From NCBI GenBank assembly GCA_037179335.1, contig JAKZHN010000023.1:434001-498000 (forward strand): a stretch of DNA of 64,000 nucleotides, read 5' to 3'. This DNA comes from Cyclaneusma minus. Lineage: Eukaryota; Ascomycota; Leotiomycetes; Marthamycetales; Marthamycetaceae. Below are positions 22,501 through 34,853 of this stretch, in pieces. The first letter of the stretch is position 1, and every line of letters begins with the position of its first letter. The position numbers and the translations under genes were made by a program. The notes beneath the pieces were generated by a model, which worked only from the letters and a program-made list of their open reading frames with translations, made no database searches and had not been told where the DNA came from.

Positions 22501-25080
22501 ATGTATTATCTAGGTGAGACGCGACAGTTTTGACTTCGCGAATCAGCGACGTCCTTCCAAGAAACTCATACCATTTGTGTCGAATCAAGAATATCCCCCA
22601 GTGTTATTGAAACTCAGAAGTGGGCCTTCAAAAGAGCCTCAAACTTGCCCTCGACCGAAAGAGACGATTATCCCCCTGATCGATTCCCAAAACGCATAAG
22701 ATCCTTGGGCCATCTCTCTCTTTCTGGAGAGCTTGGCCTTGAGCACACCCAGATCTTCAGGCCCGATAGCCCGAGTCTCCGAGAACATCAGACAAACAAG
22801 GTCCACGAACTGGCCCGAATAGCTTACCTCACAGCGCACGCCTTCGCGGCCTTCGGGATGCCTCCACATTCCACTCCACAGCACGTCTATGCTAAAAATA
22901 ACCCGTCACAACCCTTTTTCATCACCTTTCTCCGAAGGCTATACCTTACTATCTTCAGCCTCTTCACAATTATGGATTCATGTTGATGAAACAAAACAAA
23001 CTGGGGAACACCCCTTCAGCCTTTTCACCAAGATCCAAAATCCCAGGCAACACATGTGAGACAACGTGCCTCCCGCCTGCGAAACTAACGACAAGTCTCC
23101 ACGGTTTCCGGCTAGGTGAAACGCCACGCACCGCTCAAAACGGCAACCCAGGCGTTCTTCATCATGGGCGAATCTGGACAAGACCACCATGATGGCATGA
23201 ACTGAAATGCGCGTTCCACCGACGGCGAATTTGTGAGTAACACACCTGGACACATCTTTACTTTGTCCGAGTCTTCAATCTTCAAGCGACGAAAAAGAAT
23301 TCCAATTCTTTGAGATGAGTGAGATCACCAACTTCATCAAGGGCGCTTTTCGTCACTCCGAAAACGCAAAGTATTGGCACATGCGATCTGGGCTGAAGAA
23401 ACCCCAATTGGGGCCTAGACTCCCGAGTGGCGAGCCTGGTTCAAAACTGTCTGTACAATGTGGGTTGCTGGATTTTCTTCTCGGTTCAAAGTCGCTTTCT
23501 CATTATTTGTTGCGACTTCACGATCTACGTTGGTGGTGACGACGTCGTTCTTGAGACGTCGCACGTGTGTGGACCATATTGTTTTGCCGTTTGAATAGAA
23601 CCAAAACCGCCGTGTGGGGCCGGCGAATAGGCGAAGCAAGCCGTTTTAGAACGAGACTATAACTCGAGAAGTCTGAAAATAGGCTTCAGGAAGTCCTCAG
23701 CCTTATACGGAGAGTTTCCTGACGGCTACCTGACGGCTACCCCACGGTCTGGACGGTGGCTAGAAGTTAGAAGTCTGGCATGGTCTGCTACACTACTTCG
23801 GCGGGCTGGAGTTGTGGCTCTTGGGTGATCCGAGGGTTGGAAATGGAGCTCTGCATCACATCGCGGCAGGGCACGGCAGGCCAGGGTCGTTGCATTATTT
23901 TGTTTTGAGCTTGGTGGACCGGAGGAGACTTGAGGAGAATGGCCGGAGAGCCGCATTGCGTGCATGCGACAACTGTGAACTTTGTTCTTGCGAGAATGTC
24001 ATGCAAGCAGGTTGAGGCTCCGGAAGGTAGGTCCTACTTGCTTTCTTTGCCTTCAACGGACCGTCGATGTCAATACTTGATGGCGATGTCAGCTGTTTTG
24101 CGTTTGGCTCGTTTCGACGATGACCGTTCCGTTGTTCTCCATCTCCGAAATAGATGTGCTCTACCAAGAGACTGTTTCTTCCCGCCGAGTTCCAAAATCA
24201 CCGTCTCCTTATGGCCGATTGCTAACCGATATCCACGTCATGCCCATAATCACAGGTAGGGCTGTACCTTGTCTCTGTTCCGAGTTTCCAAGCCCCCGTG
24301 AAGCGGTATCTCTGCCTAGCAACAGCGTCTTTGCGACCTTATCCAAGCGCCATCTCGCCTCTCCGCGAAAGTCCCATCCTCGATCTCGGTTTCGAGGTTC
24401 GCTCCGTCCAGCTATTCACAACGAGGCAATCCCCGCCAGAATAGCATTTTCAGTGCAGACCCTACCAAACACTCGAGTTTCCAGAAATAACCCCAACCAG
24501 GACCACACTCTCCTCGGCATCATTCACCAACCCAGCGCATCGCACTTGCCAGTTGTCAAGCAGCAAGCTCGCATACTAGACTTCCCGAGTCCCGACTACG
24601 CACCAATGCTATATTCAGCAAACCCCCATCCTAGCAACCCTCAATTCCCAGCAACCCACCCTATTATCCCTATCCCAGTCCCCAGCAACCGCCTCCCAGC
24701 GCCCCCAACCCTTGCTGCTCAGGAGTTTCCTATCTCGTTGCTTCCCTAGAATACCAGTCTCAAAAGCTTCGCACGTTTCCGATCTACACTCCCCTTACCA
24801 AACGCAGTCCGAGTTCAAGAATTCCGCTGCCAGCTGTCAAGATCGCAAAATTCCCGTGCTGATCGACAATCGTCGGCCACAGGTCCGCAGGGAAAGTTTC
24901 GAAGCGCCTGGAAACCACATCTGCATTGAAGCCGAACCGCGTGCCAAAAATGGAAGCCTTGCCTCCGCCGACTTTGGGCGTGCGCTTCGACGCCAATAAC
25001 TGACACAGCCGCGAGCCGCAAGAATATTCGAGTCGCTGGCGATTCAAAGAGGCGAGTTATGGCATTTTGAATCCGGACTT
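19599..25080. other. Long gene-free region upstream of homeobox gene
   Basis: About 5.5 kb of normal GC without a gene I can support. The proximal part (19599 to about 20900) is likely 5' leader and promoter of the homeobox gene: pyrimidine-rich on the minus strand, with many short overlapping frames. The remainder has scattered short frames on both strands. The longest (24120-24749 plus) is proline/serine-rich, without a domain. The right edge passes into AT-rich block 2 at about 25080. Confidence 0.6.
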
Positions 25081-26842
25081 GCGGATATTTGACAAACGCG
25101 GATTCACCAAAATAGCAATTTTAATAGCCAAAATATTATAAAATTCAACACCCTATTTAAAATCGTCCAAATTATAAATTTTTATAGTATTAGCAATCGC
25201 TATAAATTTTTCCTTATTAAATAAAGCATTAAAATTAAATAAAATTGCTCCTTAGGCAATATTATTAGCATTAATGGGCAATTGCTTTAAGTTAAATTTT
25301 AAAAATTAAATTAATAAATCCGCAAAAGTATTTGCAATAAAAATTTCAAATTTGATATTAATAATAATTATATTTGGATTTGGGCTTAATATATTAATTT
25401 TTAAAATTGGCAAAACTAGCGAAATTAAATTTACAAATTTAATAAATTTAAAATTTGCCTAAACTTTTATACGGATAAACTCAAAATCAGGCTATATTAA
25501 AAAAGCCTTTTATTTTTATAAATTAAAAAAATTCTTATCGATTCTAATTTTGCTAATATAAACTCCGCTATTATAAAAAAAAATCTGCTTTGCTAAAAAC
25601 ATTAATTTCCTAATTGCTAAAGTTATTTTTAAATTTTTTAAATAAAGCTTTATTTATATAATCCCTATATTCTATAAATTAAAACCAATATAAAATAAAA
25701 GCATTATTCTTTTTTAATCCAAATACTATATTAATTAATATTTAAAACACTATTATTACACCTATTTATATAAATATAAAAGAAAGTCGGAGTTGATAAT
25801 TAATTAGCAATAAATCGCCGCTTTATTATTGGCAATTATATTAAATTTAAAAAACAAAACACTTTTAAAAATTTATAACAACGATAGTGTTTTCGGATTG
25901 AATTTGTTTTTTTGGAAATACAAAAAACTCTTGGCTTCAAAAGCTTTAAAAATAGCAGTAATAAATTTTGCAATAGCAGCTTTAAAATAAAATCTGCCAG
26001 GTTTTAAACCTTTAATTAAAATAATTTATTTTGCTTTAAATTTGCAAGCAAAAAAATTGGGGCTAATAAAAACCGCGCCAAAAAATTCATTTTAATTATA
26101 GCTCCCTAATATAAATTAAAAACTTAAAAAAAAACTTTAAAAAAAAACTTTAAAAAAACTTTAAAAAAACAAAAACATTGATATTAAATATAATATTTAA
26201 TAAAAAAATAAAAAAAACGGAAATGAAATTGTTTTTCAAATAAAAAACAAACCATTTAAAAATAATAGATTTTCAAAAAACAAATTATATAGGCTTGGCG
26301 TCTAATAATCAGCCATTAATATAAGAGTAAAATCGGTTTTTAAAATCTCTGCAATTTTTGTAACATGCTAAAAATATCGAAAATACTGCTAAAAACTATA
26401 TATATAATAAAACACAGAAAATTCTAAATCTAATAAAATTAAACAGGTTTTAATCAAAGCTATAAATTCAAAAAATTGCCAATAGCATTTTTCTCCTTTA
26501 AATTTTAATAGCCTTCCTGCCTTTTAATTTTTAAAATAAAATCCATTTTCTAATACTATATAAAGCAAAAATAAAATTATTATTTCATAAGAAAAAAATA
26601 TAGCATAGACTGTCAAATTCTTTAATGCCTTATAAAGCAAAAATTTAATTATTTTACCTTTTTAAATCATTTTTACCAATTTATATTCTCCAGCAAAAAA
26701 CACTAGTTAATATTGGAATTACTAGGAATTTATAATGCATACGCAATAATAAATAATAGTGGTAATAGTATAATTTATTTTATATAAAATAAAATAAAAG
26801 TTCAATGGTAAATATGGAAATAAAGCTATACCCACGCGCCAA

Positions 26843-26865
26843 AACCGGTGCCTAAGGCACCGGTT
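26843..26865. repeat. GC-rich palindrome inside AT-rich block
   Basis: AACCGGTGCC and GGCACCGGTT form an exact 10 bp inverted repeat around TAA. It sits in a roughly 50-base GC-rich island (26830-26880) in DNA otherwise stripped of C and G. It may be a transposon terminus or a stem with remaining GpC contexts. Confidence 0.75.
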
Positions 26866-27039
26866 CCTTACCCTTGAGCTATTATTTGTAGAAGAGGTCG
26901 CAATAATAAATTTAAAAATTTCCCTAAAAAAAATTATATTTAAAGTATAAATAATTTTTAAAATGCTTTGCTAAATTTAAGCGGTAAAAAGCGTATATAA
27001 TTATTATATTATTAATATAGCAAAATACTATTAGATTTT

Positions 27040-27294
27040 TTATAATAAAAATATAAGGCTATTTAAAAAGCTATTTAAATTTGTAGGCAATAAAAATTTC
27101 CAAAATATTTTTATTTTATAAAAAAACAAAAATAGGTAAATTATAAACGCCTTGTATAATTTGTAAAACAAAATTGAATTGCCAAAATTTTTATAGCTAT
27201 TAGGTTTATAAATATATAGCGTTTTTTTAAATTTGGCATTTATATAAGCGTTAGAAATATTTATATAAAGGAATTCCCAATTAAAATAAATCAT
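27040..27294 (-). pseudogene. Degenerate Ty1/copia reverse transcriptase
   Basis: The minus-strand frame reads NISNAYINAKFKKTLYIYKP then SYKNFG, ILFYKLYKAF. This follows the copia RT signature D-(V/I)-x-N-A-(F/Y)-L-N-(A/G)-x-L-x-E-x-V-Y-M-x-Q-P, P-G-Y, and L-x-K-A-L-Y-G-L. Acidic residues and glycines are replaced, consistent with deamination, and the frame closes soon after. It is a non-functional fragment, from a different copy than the plus-strand remnant in block 1. Confidence 0.75.
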
Positions 27295-29499
27295 TATAAT
27301 TAAAAAGACTTGAAACTGGCGTATGGCAAAAGTAGCTAAGTAAATGCTTTTATTGGTTAAATAAAAATTTCTATAAGCTATATACCAAATTTTAAATTTA
27401 AGAAAACAATTGTAAATATTAAATATTAAATTAAATATCTATATTAGGGAAATTGGTTTAATATTTAATAATTTAATTTCCAGATTTATAATCAATTTAA
27501 AGATTTCATTTTTTATACAAATTGTTTATTTAATTTTAGCAGCTTTCAAATAATGCTTTTTATTGGGGTAATGGAATATAATACGCTAATTGGGTGGTTT
27601 TGGCTAAATTTGATTTTGGTATAATTGTGTAAAGGTTGGAAGCTTATTAAAAATTTTGGAGAAAAAAGAAATATTAATACTGCTATTAAATATTATAAAA
27701 TTATATTTATATTATATATAATTTTTAATAATATTGGCTGGATTAAAATATTCAGCAATTTTTATAGCCTTTAAAACTTTATTGCTATATTAAAATTAAA
27801 TAGTGGGATAAATAATTTTTTAATTATTGTTTTAAATGCCAATTGCGAAAAAATATTTTGGTAATTTCTTAAATGGGGAAATAGGTTCCGGGGTATTAAA
27901 AAATAATAAAAACTTTTTTAAAGCTGGTATTAATATTTTTTTTAAGCTGTTTTTAAAATTTTAGATCAAAAATTGCAATTGTTTTTATCGGCATTATAAA
28001 AAATCTTGGAATAAGTATTGTTATTTAAATAAATAATAAATGGTGTAAATAGCTTTATTTCCTAAAGCAAATTTTTATTTTATAAATTATTAAATCGGGA
28101 AAAAATAGGCTTTGGGAATATAATGCATTTAGAAATTAAAAATTAATGGGTTTTTTAATTAGCTATTGCTTTGGTTTAAAAATAAATAGCTGGCTTTAAA
28201 ATCTTTTGCTATAGCAATTTATATAATAAAAATGGAGAAAGTTTTTTAAATTGGGCTTTATTTTTGGTCAAAATGTCCGGAATTTTAAAAGCGTTAATAA
28301 AATCGTTGATTATAATAATTAAAAAAATTTTAATTAAAATTATTAGGGCTGTAAAGCTTTTTATAATTAAAAATAATATTTTTGGCTTTAATTATTTTGT
28401 TTTTTATAAAATTTATAATTGAAAAATATTAGATAATTTATAGCTAATTAAATATGCTATAGCAGCTTTGGAATTAAGTTTTTTCGTTTTCGGAATATTG
28501 TGTTTAAAAAAAGGTAAATATAATAGCTATATTATTGCAAATGCAATAAATTCGATTTAGCTTTGATAGTTAATTTAATTAGCAATTTCCAATTCCTTAA
28601 TTAAATAGATATTTAATTAAATAAATAAATAGCAATATAGGCTATTTTGGGCTATAAAAATATAAATAGCTTAATATAAAAATAAAGGATCTATATATAC
28701 ACTATTATAATATAATCGGCTTTTTTTATACCACCGTTTTGGTTTTAATCATTAGGTATAAATACCAAATTCTAAATTTCCTTTTTATAAATTATTATTT
28801 AAAATTTGCTATTACCTTCGAAAAATATAGCGTTAAAACCCGTTTTATTATTTTCTATATAAAATACTGTATTAATATTAAATCGATATTTAATTTTTAC
28901 CGTAATATTTTTAAAAATTTAAAAAACATTTTTTTTATTTAAATAGGCATAGCAAAAATAAAATCCAATTACTGGTCAGGTAAAATAAAAAAAAGTACTA
29001 GCTTTTGTTTTTTGCAATAAAAAAATAAATTATATTTTAAAAGATTTTTTAAAAAGGCTTTAAATTCCTGGCAATTTTTTAATAAATTTTTTATTTTTAT
29101 TTTTAAAAGGGCGCATGCTTTATATTTAGCAATTTAAAACCTTTTTTTTAAATATTATAGCGCTTATAGCCAAGAATTTAAAATATTAAAAAACCTTGTT
29201 ATTAGAATGGCCAAGTTTATAATACTATAAAAAAGCTAAATTAAAAATAAATGGCTTTATAAAAATTAAAAAACGTCGATATTAGCAAATTAATTTTAAA
29301 ATAAGCGCTTTAAATATCGAAAAAGCGAAATTCGTAATGCAATTTAATTTTTTAGCAATATTTATTAAATACAAATTAAATTATTTATGCAAATCAAGAA
29401 ATAGGATTTTAAAACTTTTAAAGCTTTATTAAATATAGCAAAATTTAGTATTTTTTATAGGCCTTTATTTTTAAGCAAATTTTAAAAAATAAAAAATAT

Positions 29500-29760
29500 T
29501 TAATAATTAGGTACCAATTGGGCATTGGCTATTATATAAAGATTAAAAATCCAATTTTTACCATTCCAAATTTTAATATTAAAAATAAAAAATTTATAGG
29601 CAATAATTTGCAATTGGCTATTTTCGCTAAAAGTAAATTTATTTATATTAGCGTAATAGTTAATTAAAAAACAAAAAAAATTGCAAATATGCGTAATGCT
29701 ATTCCTATTAAAGTAAATTAAATAAATTAAAGCAATTCGAATATCCGGCTGGAAAAACAA
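29500..29760 (-). pseudogene. Degenerate Ty1/copia RNase H region
   Basis: The minus-strand frame begins QPDIRIALIYLIYFNRN and later has IIAYKFFIFNIKIWNGKNWI. These echo the copia blocks R-P-D-I-x-x-A-V-x-x-L-x-R-(Y/F)-N and L-x-G-Y-S-D-S-D-(W/F)-A-x-D-x-x-x-R-K-S-T-S-G. The active-site acidic residues are lost, and the frame is short. A dead fragment. Confidence 0.6.
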
Positions 29761-31829
29761 AATTTAATCAGATTTACCGGCTTAAATAATTTAGTAGTGT
29801 TTTTTTGCTATGCTTGGCCGTTTTTATATTGGCTAAAAAAATCCGATATTTTTGCTTTAAATTATAGGAATTTAATTTTTATTTTTTTTTTTTTTTTATT
29901 TTTTTCCTAATTAATTTTTTTTAAAAAAATATCCGCTTTTTACCAAAATATTAATAAAATTGCTAACCAGTGCAATTATTTTTGCAGAGGCAGTTTTAAT
30001 TTTTTTGAAAGCTAAGAAATTCGAATTAGATTTTTTTTTAAAAAAAATATAACTTATTTTTTAAAAACAATTGGTTGCTGCTTTGCTAAATAGCTATATC
30101 CAGGCAAAATTTAATAGCTTAAATAATTAATTTTATATTTGCAGCCTTTTTTTCTATAATAATCGGCTTTAAAAAAATTAATAAATTTTTTTAAAATAGG
30201 GATTTTGCTGGTAGCATTAGAAATTCCAATATTAGGCAAATTTATAATGAAATTAAATCGTTTATTAAACCATTAAAAATTAAGCTTTTTAATAGCTGCC
30301 AATTATTCAAATTTTAAATTTTAATTGCTATATATTAAAAGGCCGATAGCCTTTATTTTATTATAAATAAACAATTAATTATTATATTATTGGTTAAAAA
30401 TAGCAGCTATAAGCTTGCCAAAATAAATAATAATAATTTTTTAATATTAAACCAATGCTAATAAAGCTTAAAATATTTTTTTTAAAAAAAAGCTTTTTAC
30501 AAAAAACAATTTATCAAATAAAAGCATTATAAATTTATTCTAAAATTATTAATTTTTCAACAATAAATTGATTTTGGTTAAAAAAGGGTTTTTTAAATTA
30601 ATAAATAAATATAGCAATTTTTTTTCGGTTGTAAATTGCTTAAAATTCGTATAACCGGGCTTAATATTTTTAAAAATAAAAAAAAATGATTTCATAATAA
30701 TAATATTGAAATTATTAATAGCAAGGTTAATTTAAATTTAAATATTTTTATTAAAGCATTTTAATAAATTAAAAATAAGTATTAATGCTAGATAATATAA
30801 AATAATATAATTTTAAATTAAAAGGTTATAAAAAATATTTCCGCTTTAAATTGCTCGGAATCCAAAAATTGCAGTATTAATTTCGAATTTTAAAAAAAAG
30901 CCAAGTATTATTAAAGCAATTTTGCAAAAAAATAATAAATTTAAGCTTTTGAAAAGCTAGATAATAAATAATTAAAAAAAAGGCTTAAATAAATAAAGGA
31001 AAATTACTAAGCCAAAAAAAAAGTCGGAAATAATAAACTAATATTATTAAATCCAATTAAAACGTTGATTTTTAAAAATTAAATAGCAATAATAGGGCTT
31101 ATGATTATTAAGCTGTAAAAAGGCAGGAAATAAAGTAGTATTAATCTGGCTAGCTAAATTTAATGCTGGGTATAGCGCTATATATTTTATATCTTTTTAG
31201 CCTATATGGATGGTTTTTAAAACAATCATGTCCGAATAAAATAAGGCTGACCGGGTGCCAAGGTCAACGCCAAGCGCTCACCCCAACGGCCACCACCCCA
31301 CCGACTACCCGTCCCTGCCAAGAGCCAGGCACCCTGCAACAACTTAAGTTCTTCGGGGAGCGAGGATGAGGGTTCCAAGGATGAAGATTTCGAGAATGAT
31401 ATCTAGCAGCCGGACCCCGTTCTATCATCTTCCTCTAATAGGATCATACCCACAGTCAATTTTACAAAATAGTCGTCGAAAGTCCAGGTCTTGGTTTAGT
31501 ATTTCGTAGGCTCACCCTCAAGAACTGCTGAAAAGTCTCCCTTCGTGAGCTGGTCGAGGTGATGACTGTGTCAAACACTGTAGAGCGGCTGGTGGTCCTT
31601 CAGCCTATGCGTTCTTCATGTTAGTCCGAGGTCTTCTTGAGTGATGTGATGGAACTCACACTGTGCACTTAGCTACCTCCAGATCACTGAAATGCATCTC
31701 TCACTCCTGCGCTGGAGGGAGGGCGGTGGTGACGCGAAGGATGTCGGCTTCGGAGATCCTGCCGGTTGTAGTAACAGAAGAGAGAGAGACTCGCCCATGG
31801 ATAAAGCATTCACGGACGGCATGCACAAT

Positions 31830-32020
31830 CCTTGGTGGCTAGCGCGGCTCTTAGTCTTCGTTGAATTTGATTGTTTCTTCAGATGTGAACGTGAATTCTA
31901 GATGCGACATAAGATTATAAATGGGTTTGACCCCTTTTTCCACCGCAACAATGCCACCAAAAATCCGTGAGACCGCGTCCCCGCCAGAAATCACAGACAA
32001 GGGGCTTTGTAAGTGGTGCT
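31830..32020 (+). repeat. Direct repeat E, copy 1
   Basis: Contains GGCTAGCGCGGCTCTTAG, a TTCAGATGTGAA block, GCGACAT, GGTTTGACCCC and CACCGCAACAATGCC. The same order recurs at 32085-32240 and in part at 32700-32765. Confidence 0.7.
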
Positions 32021-32084
32021 CGCGAGAGAAAGAGATAGAGAGAAAGGGGGCGTAAATAGAGAATTCCTGAACTGTGTGCGTGGT

Positions 32085-32240
32085 CGCTAGCGGCTAGCGC
32101 TGCTCTTAGCGTCTCGGTTGATTCAAATTGCCTCTTAGTGTGAAGGCGAATGCCAATTGCGGCATGAGAGTATGGTTTTGACCCCCTTTTCTACCACAAC
32201 AATGCCGCCCAGAGACTCGTGGGACCGCGACCCCGACCTG
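32085..32240 (+). repeat. Direct repeat E, copy 2
   Basis: Contains CTAGCGGCTAGCGCTGCTCTT, TTAGTGTGAAGGCGAA, GCGGCATGAGA, GGTTTTGACCCCC and CACAACAATGCC; it forms the upstream part of the small ORF at 32202. Confidence 0.7.
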
Positions 32241-32423
32241 GTCGCAAACATGGCAGATGACATCGCCAGCTCATTCCGGCGCCTCAGAAACCTCAACTCT
32301 CAGCTACTCAAAATCCGACAAATCATGACTATCGGCCGCTGTACTCGTTCCGGAACACCTCGAGAAGTACTGGTGGACATCGTGGTTAAGTACGAGAAGG
32401 AGAGACTCGGGAGTCAGGCGTAG
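32202..32423 (+). CDS. Possible small hypothetical protein (73 aa)
   Basis: An open frame starting MPPRDSWDRDPDL (an in-frame ATG at 32172 would add ten residues) and ending KYEKERLGSQA. It looks compact and charged with a plausible helix (about residues 15-40), unlike the biased frames nearby. I recognise no family. The upstream half lies in direct repeat E and copy 1 of that repeat has an ATGCC at the corresponding place but no matching frame. It may be a fragment of an older duplicated gene or chance. Confidence 0.25.
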   Translation: MPPRDSWDRDPDLVANMADDIASSFRRLRNLNSQLLKIRQIMTIGRCTRSGTPREVLVDIVVKYEKERLGSQA

Positions 32424-32699
32424 ATATGAGCCAGGCTGGCGAGCGTTTCTCTATACTTACGGCGAGGAGGCAAATTGGCTGTACAGAAGACTGGAACCCA
32501 CTCCTAGAGCGTGCATTCATGTTCGTCGACGCTCTAGTGCTTATGAGGCGGTGCTCCGGTGAAGGGGTACTGGGCATATCTTAACTTGATAATTGACACC
32601 GGTGCCTTATTACAGACTCCGCCCGCAATGGTCGCATCGTTTTGCGCCTCCACAACTGTCAAGGTCTCGCCGGCGATTTCAGAAAGGAATTCAGGGACA

Positions 32700-32765
32700 G
32701 CGTGCGTGGTTATCAGCCGCTAGCGCGGCTCGCTTGGCGTCTCAGTTGATTCTTCAGATGTGAGG
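32700..32765 (+). repeat. Direct repeat E, partial copy 3
   Basis: Contains GCGTGCGTGGTTATCAGCCG, CTAGCGCGGCTCGCTTGG and TTCTTCAGATGTGAGG, matching the first third of the other two copies. Confidence 0.65.
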
Positions 32766-33299
32766 ATAGAAATTGGGATTCAGCTTCACGTCGGATGAGC
32801 TTTGTTGGATTAGGGAGCGAGGAAGGGTGAGGCTGCGTTTTGGTGGACTTGGCGATTGAGAAGGGCGGATGGAGAGGCTTGTGTTGGCGTGATGGGAGGC
32901 TGTAGGGTGAGTACGTAAGTATGTATAGCTTGATGTCTATCGTATCAGGGGTGAACATGGAAATGTGTAATCCGAAGTAGGGACGTGTGCAAGGATATCC
33001 TGGGCTTTTTGCCTCTTTGTCCGCGGGATCGACCAGTGGAGGAATGCCACCGAATGACGAGAGCATAGAAAGAGGGAGAGAGGCCAAGGGTAGGCTACAT
33101 ATCTATCATAAGAGAACAGACTTAAAGGGGAGAAGCGTAGTTCTAAGAACCGATTTCAAATATTCCGGGGGTGAAGCAGGAGCAGCGTAAGTCCCACTTA
33201 GACTCAACGAGAGAGATATAGAAGTCCTAATCCCCAACTTTTTCCCGATGTTATCGATCTTGCCATACCACCATTTGGTCGGATCGACAATGTATGTCT

Positions 33300-33400
33300 T
33301 TTTGCTAAATTTTTTGATCCCATTCCCTTCATGTCGCGAGTTCGAAGCTGGTCGACTGCGCTGCCCCAGAGCGGCTTTTTTGCGAATGGCGTGAATTGAG
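33300..33400 (+). repeat. Diverged copy of the 0.3 kb tandem repeat
   Basis: TTTTTTGATCC followed by CATGTCGCGAGTTCGAAGCTG and GTCGACTGCG resembles the GGATGTCGTGAATTCGAAGTT and AGTCGACTGTTG words of the array at 39984-41010. Confidence 0.45.
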
Positions 33401-34853
33401 AAGTCAGAAGGAATGAAGGTCTAGCGACCAAGTTTTCATCTTACCCGTTAATTCCCGCAAGTTCGAACGCGCAAGATCATGCCGATTTTGGGGGGGATTC
33501 TTGCATTTCATTGTGAGTCAAGAGACGAGCCTCCTAAGAGCAGGTATAGACCAATTTCTGCAACCCTCTATCATCCTCGTTTTTCTCAGAACGTGATGGT
33601 TCAGTCAAGCCCCGAGAACGACGAGGAATGGCTCTTTTGAATTTTGTCTGCTTAGTGCCGTGGGTTTGATCCCTGTCGAACGCGCCTGTTTCAAGTTCTC
33701 TTTTTCACCATTCTCTGTCTAAAAATTGTGGGAAGACAAAGAGTCTTGAGCTTGTGTCATGGATACTTGGAGTGAAGGTCAGCACACATCGACATGCATA
33801 GAGCTGCTTCACACAAATGGACTGCCAAGGAACGCCTGCAATATTCAGCTTCCTCCTCCTCCTCCTCTACAACTTCTCAGGGGATAATTCGTCCATGTAC
33901 CGACTGTTATGCTACTCTTTGAAATGCACTAGCTTGTAAAACACTGACAAAAGCGATACAGAGGTAGAAGGGCGCTGTTGCCGTTATGAGAAAGCAAGCA
34001 CCATAAGCGGACTGGGAGAACATATTTCCGACCCAAACCCAGCAAAGGAGGCATAAAATGCCAAATCCGCAATTCTCCATCGCAGGCGGTCCAGGTACAA
34101 GGTTCCCAAGACGCTTGGCCCTGGACAGCCCTTTTTCTTCTTCTTTTTGACAGGTGGCAACTGAAACACACCGGAAGTTGTTGATGAAATGCAGAGATCC
34201 GTGCTGAAATTGATTAAAGCTCGATCTTGGCAGTCTAGCTCGTTCTAAGAATTGGGAATCTACAACCTGAATCACTACTTTGTTTTATTTTTCGTATCCG
34301 ATGATGTGCTACTCATTTTATTATGTCGCTTTACTGCAATAGTTACAGGAGACGAGGACTTCAGCTTGAGCATTGAATCATCTGCAATTCTCTCTGAGAA
34401 ATACTTGGAGCACTGAAGATTTCGGCGTGTATATTATGAAAAGTCTTTACTTCGTGTATTGCCCAGAAACCCCAAAAAAATACGAAATAGCGAATCACGA
34501 GAGAGCTGCGACCATAAAAGCAATCCAGCTGCTTATGCGGCCCAGGTTGTTTTCCAGATAGTTTGTTCCATCTTTTTCTGGGGGGAAGGGGGGAAATTGA
34601 CAGACATAGACTCGGACTGAACATGAAATAAGGAACGTGAAAACCAGTGATGGCTTGGAACGATAACCAAAAATCCTCCTTTATCAGATGATCCTCTTGA
34701 AAGACTGTGAAGAGCACTTGAGTGTCAGCTATTGTCTAGCAAGTTGAAGACTAGTGTATTGCTGGTGCTGGAGTAGGGGTGTGGGATATAGGGGCTCGCT
34801 CAAGACTTACAACTAGCTGGAAATGTTCAAGGTCGCGTTCGCTTGTCGCCTTC

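Larger units (their letters stand above)
25081..31240. repeat. AT-rich, repeat-mutated block 2
   Basis: A 6.2 kb block with the same extreme AT content, frequent stops and residual GpC as block 1. It contains copia remnants at 27040-27294 and 29500-29760 on the minus strand. On that strand RNase H should lie downstream of reverse transcriptase, that is at lower coordinates. Here the RNase H piece is at higher coordinates, so at least two elements or a rearrangement are present. A lone GC-rich palindrome stands at 26843-26865. No intact gene is present. Confidence 0.85.
32430..34853. other. Gene-free region
   Basis: No supported gene. It contains partial repeat E (32700-32765) and a diverged piece of the 40 kb tandem repeat near 33300-33400. 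The minus-strand frame 33907-34275 has a hydrophobic C-terminal half but no family resemblance, and most likely belongs to the 3' flank of the FHA-kinase gene. Confidence 0.55.

Noticed and set aside
24120..24749. 209-codon plus-strand frame, proline/serine-rich
   Set aside because: No recognisable family or signal peptide, and the frame overlaps others in gene-free DNA.
33907..34275. 122-codon minus-strand frame with hydrophobic C-terminal half
   Set aside because: No family resemblance, no second homologous copy, and it lies in the 3' flank of the FHA-kinase gene.
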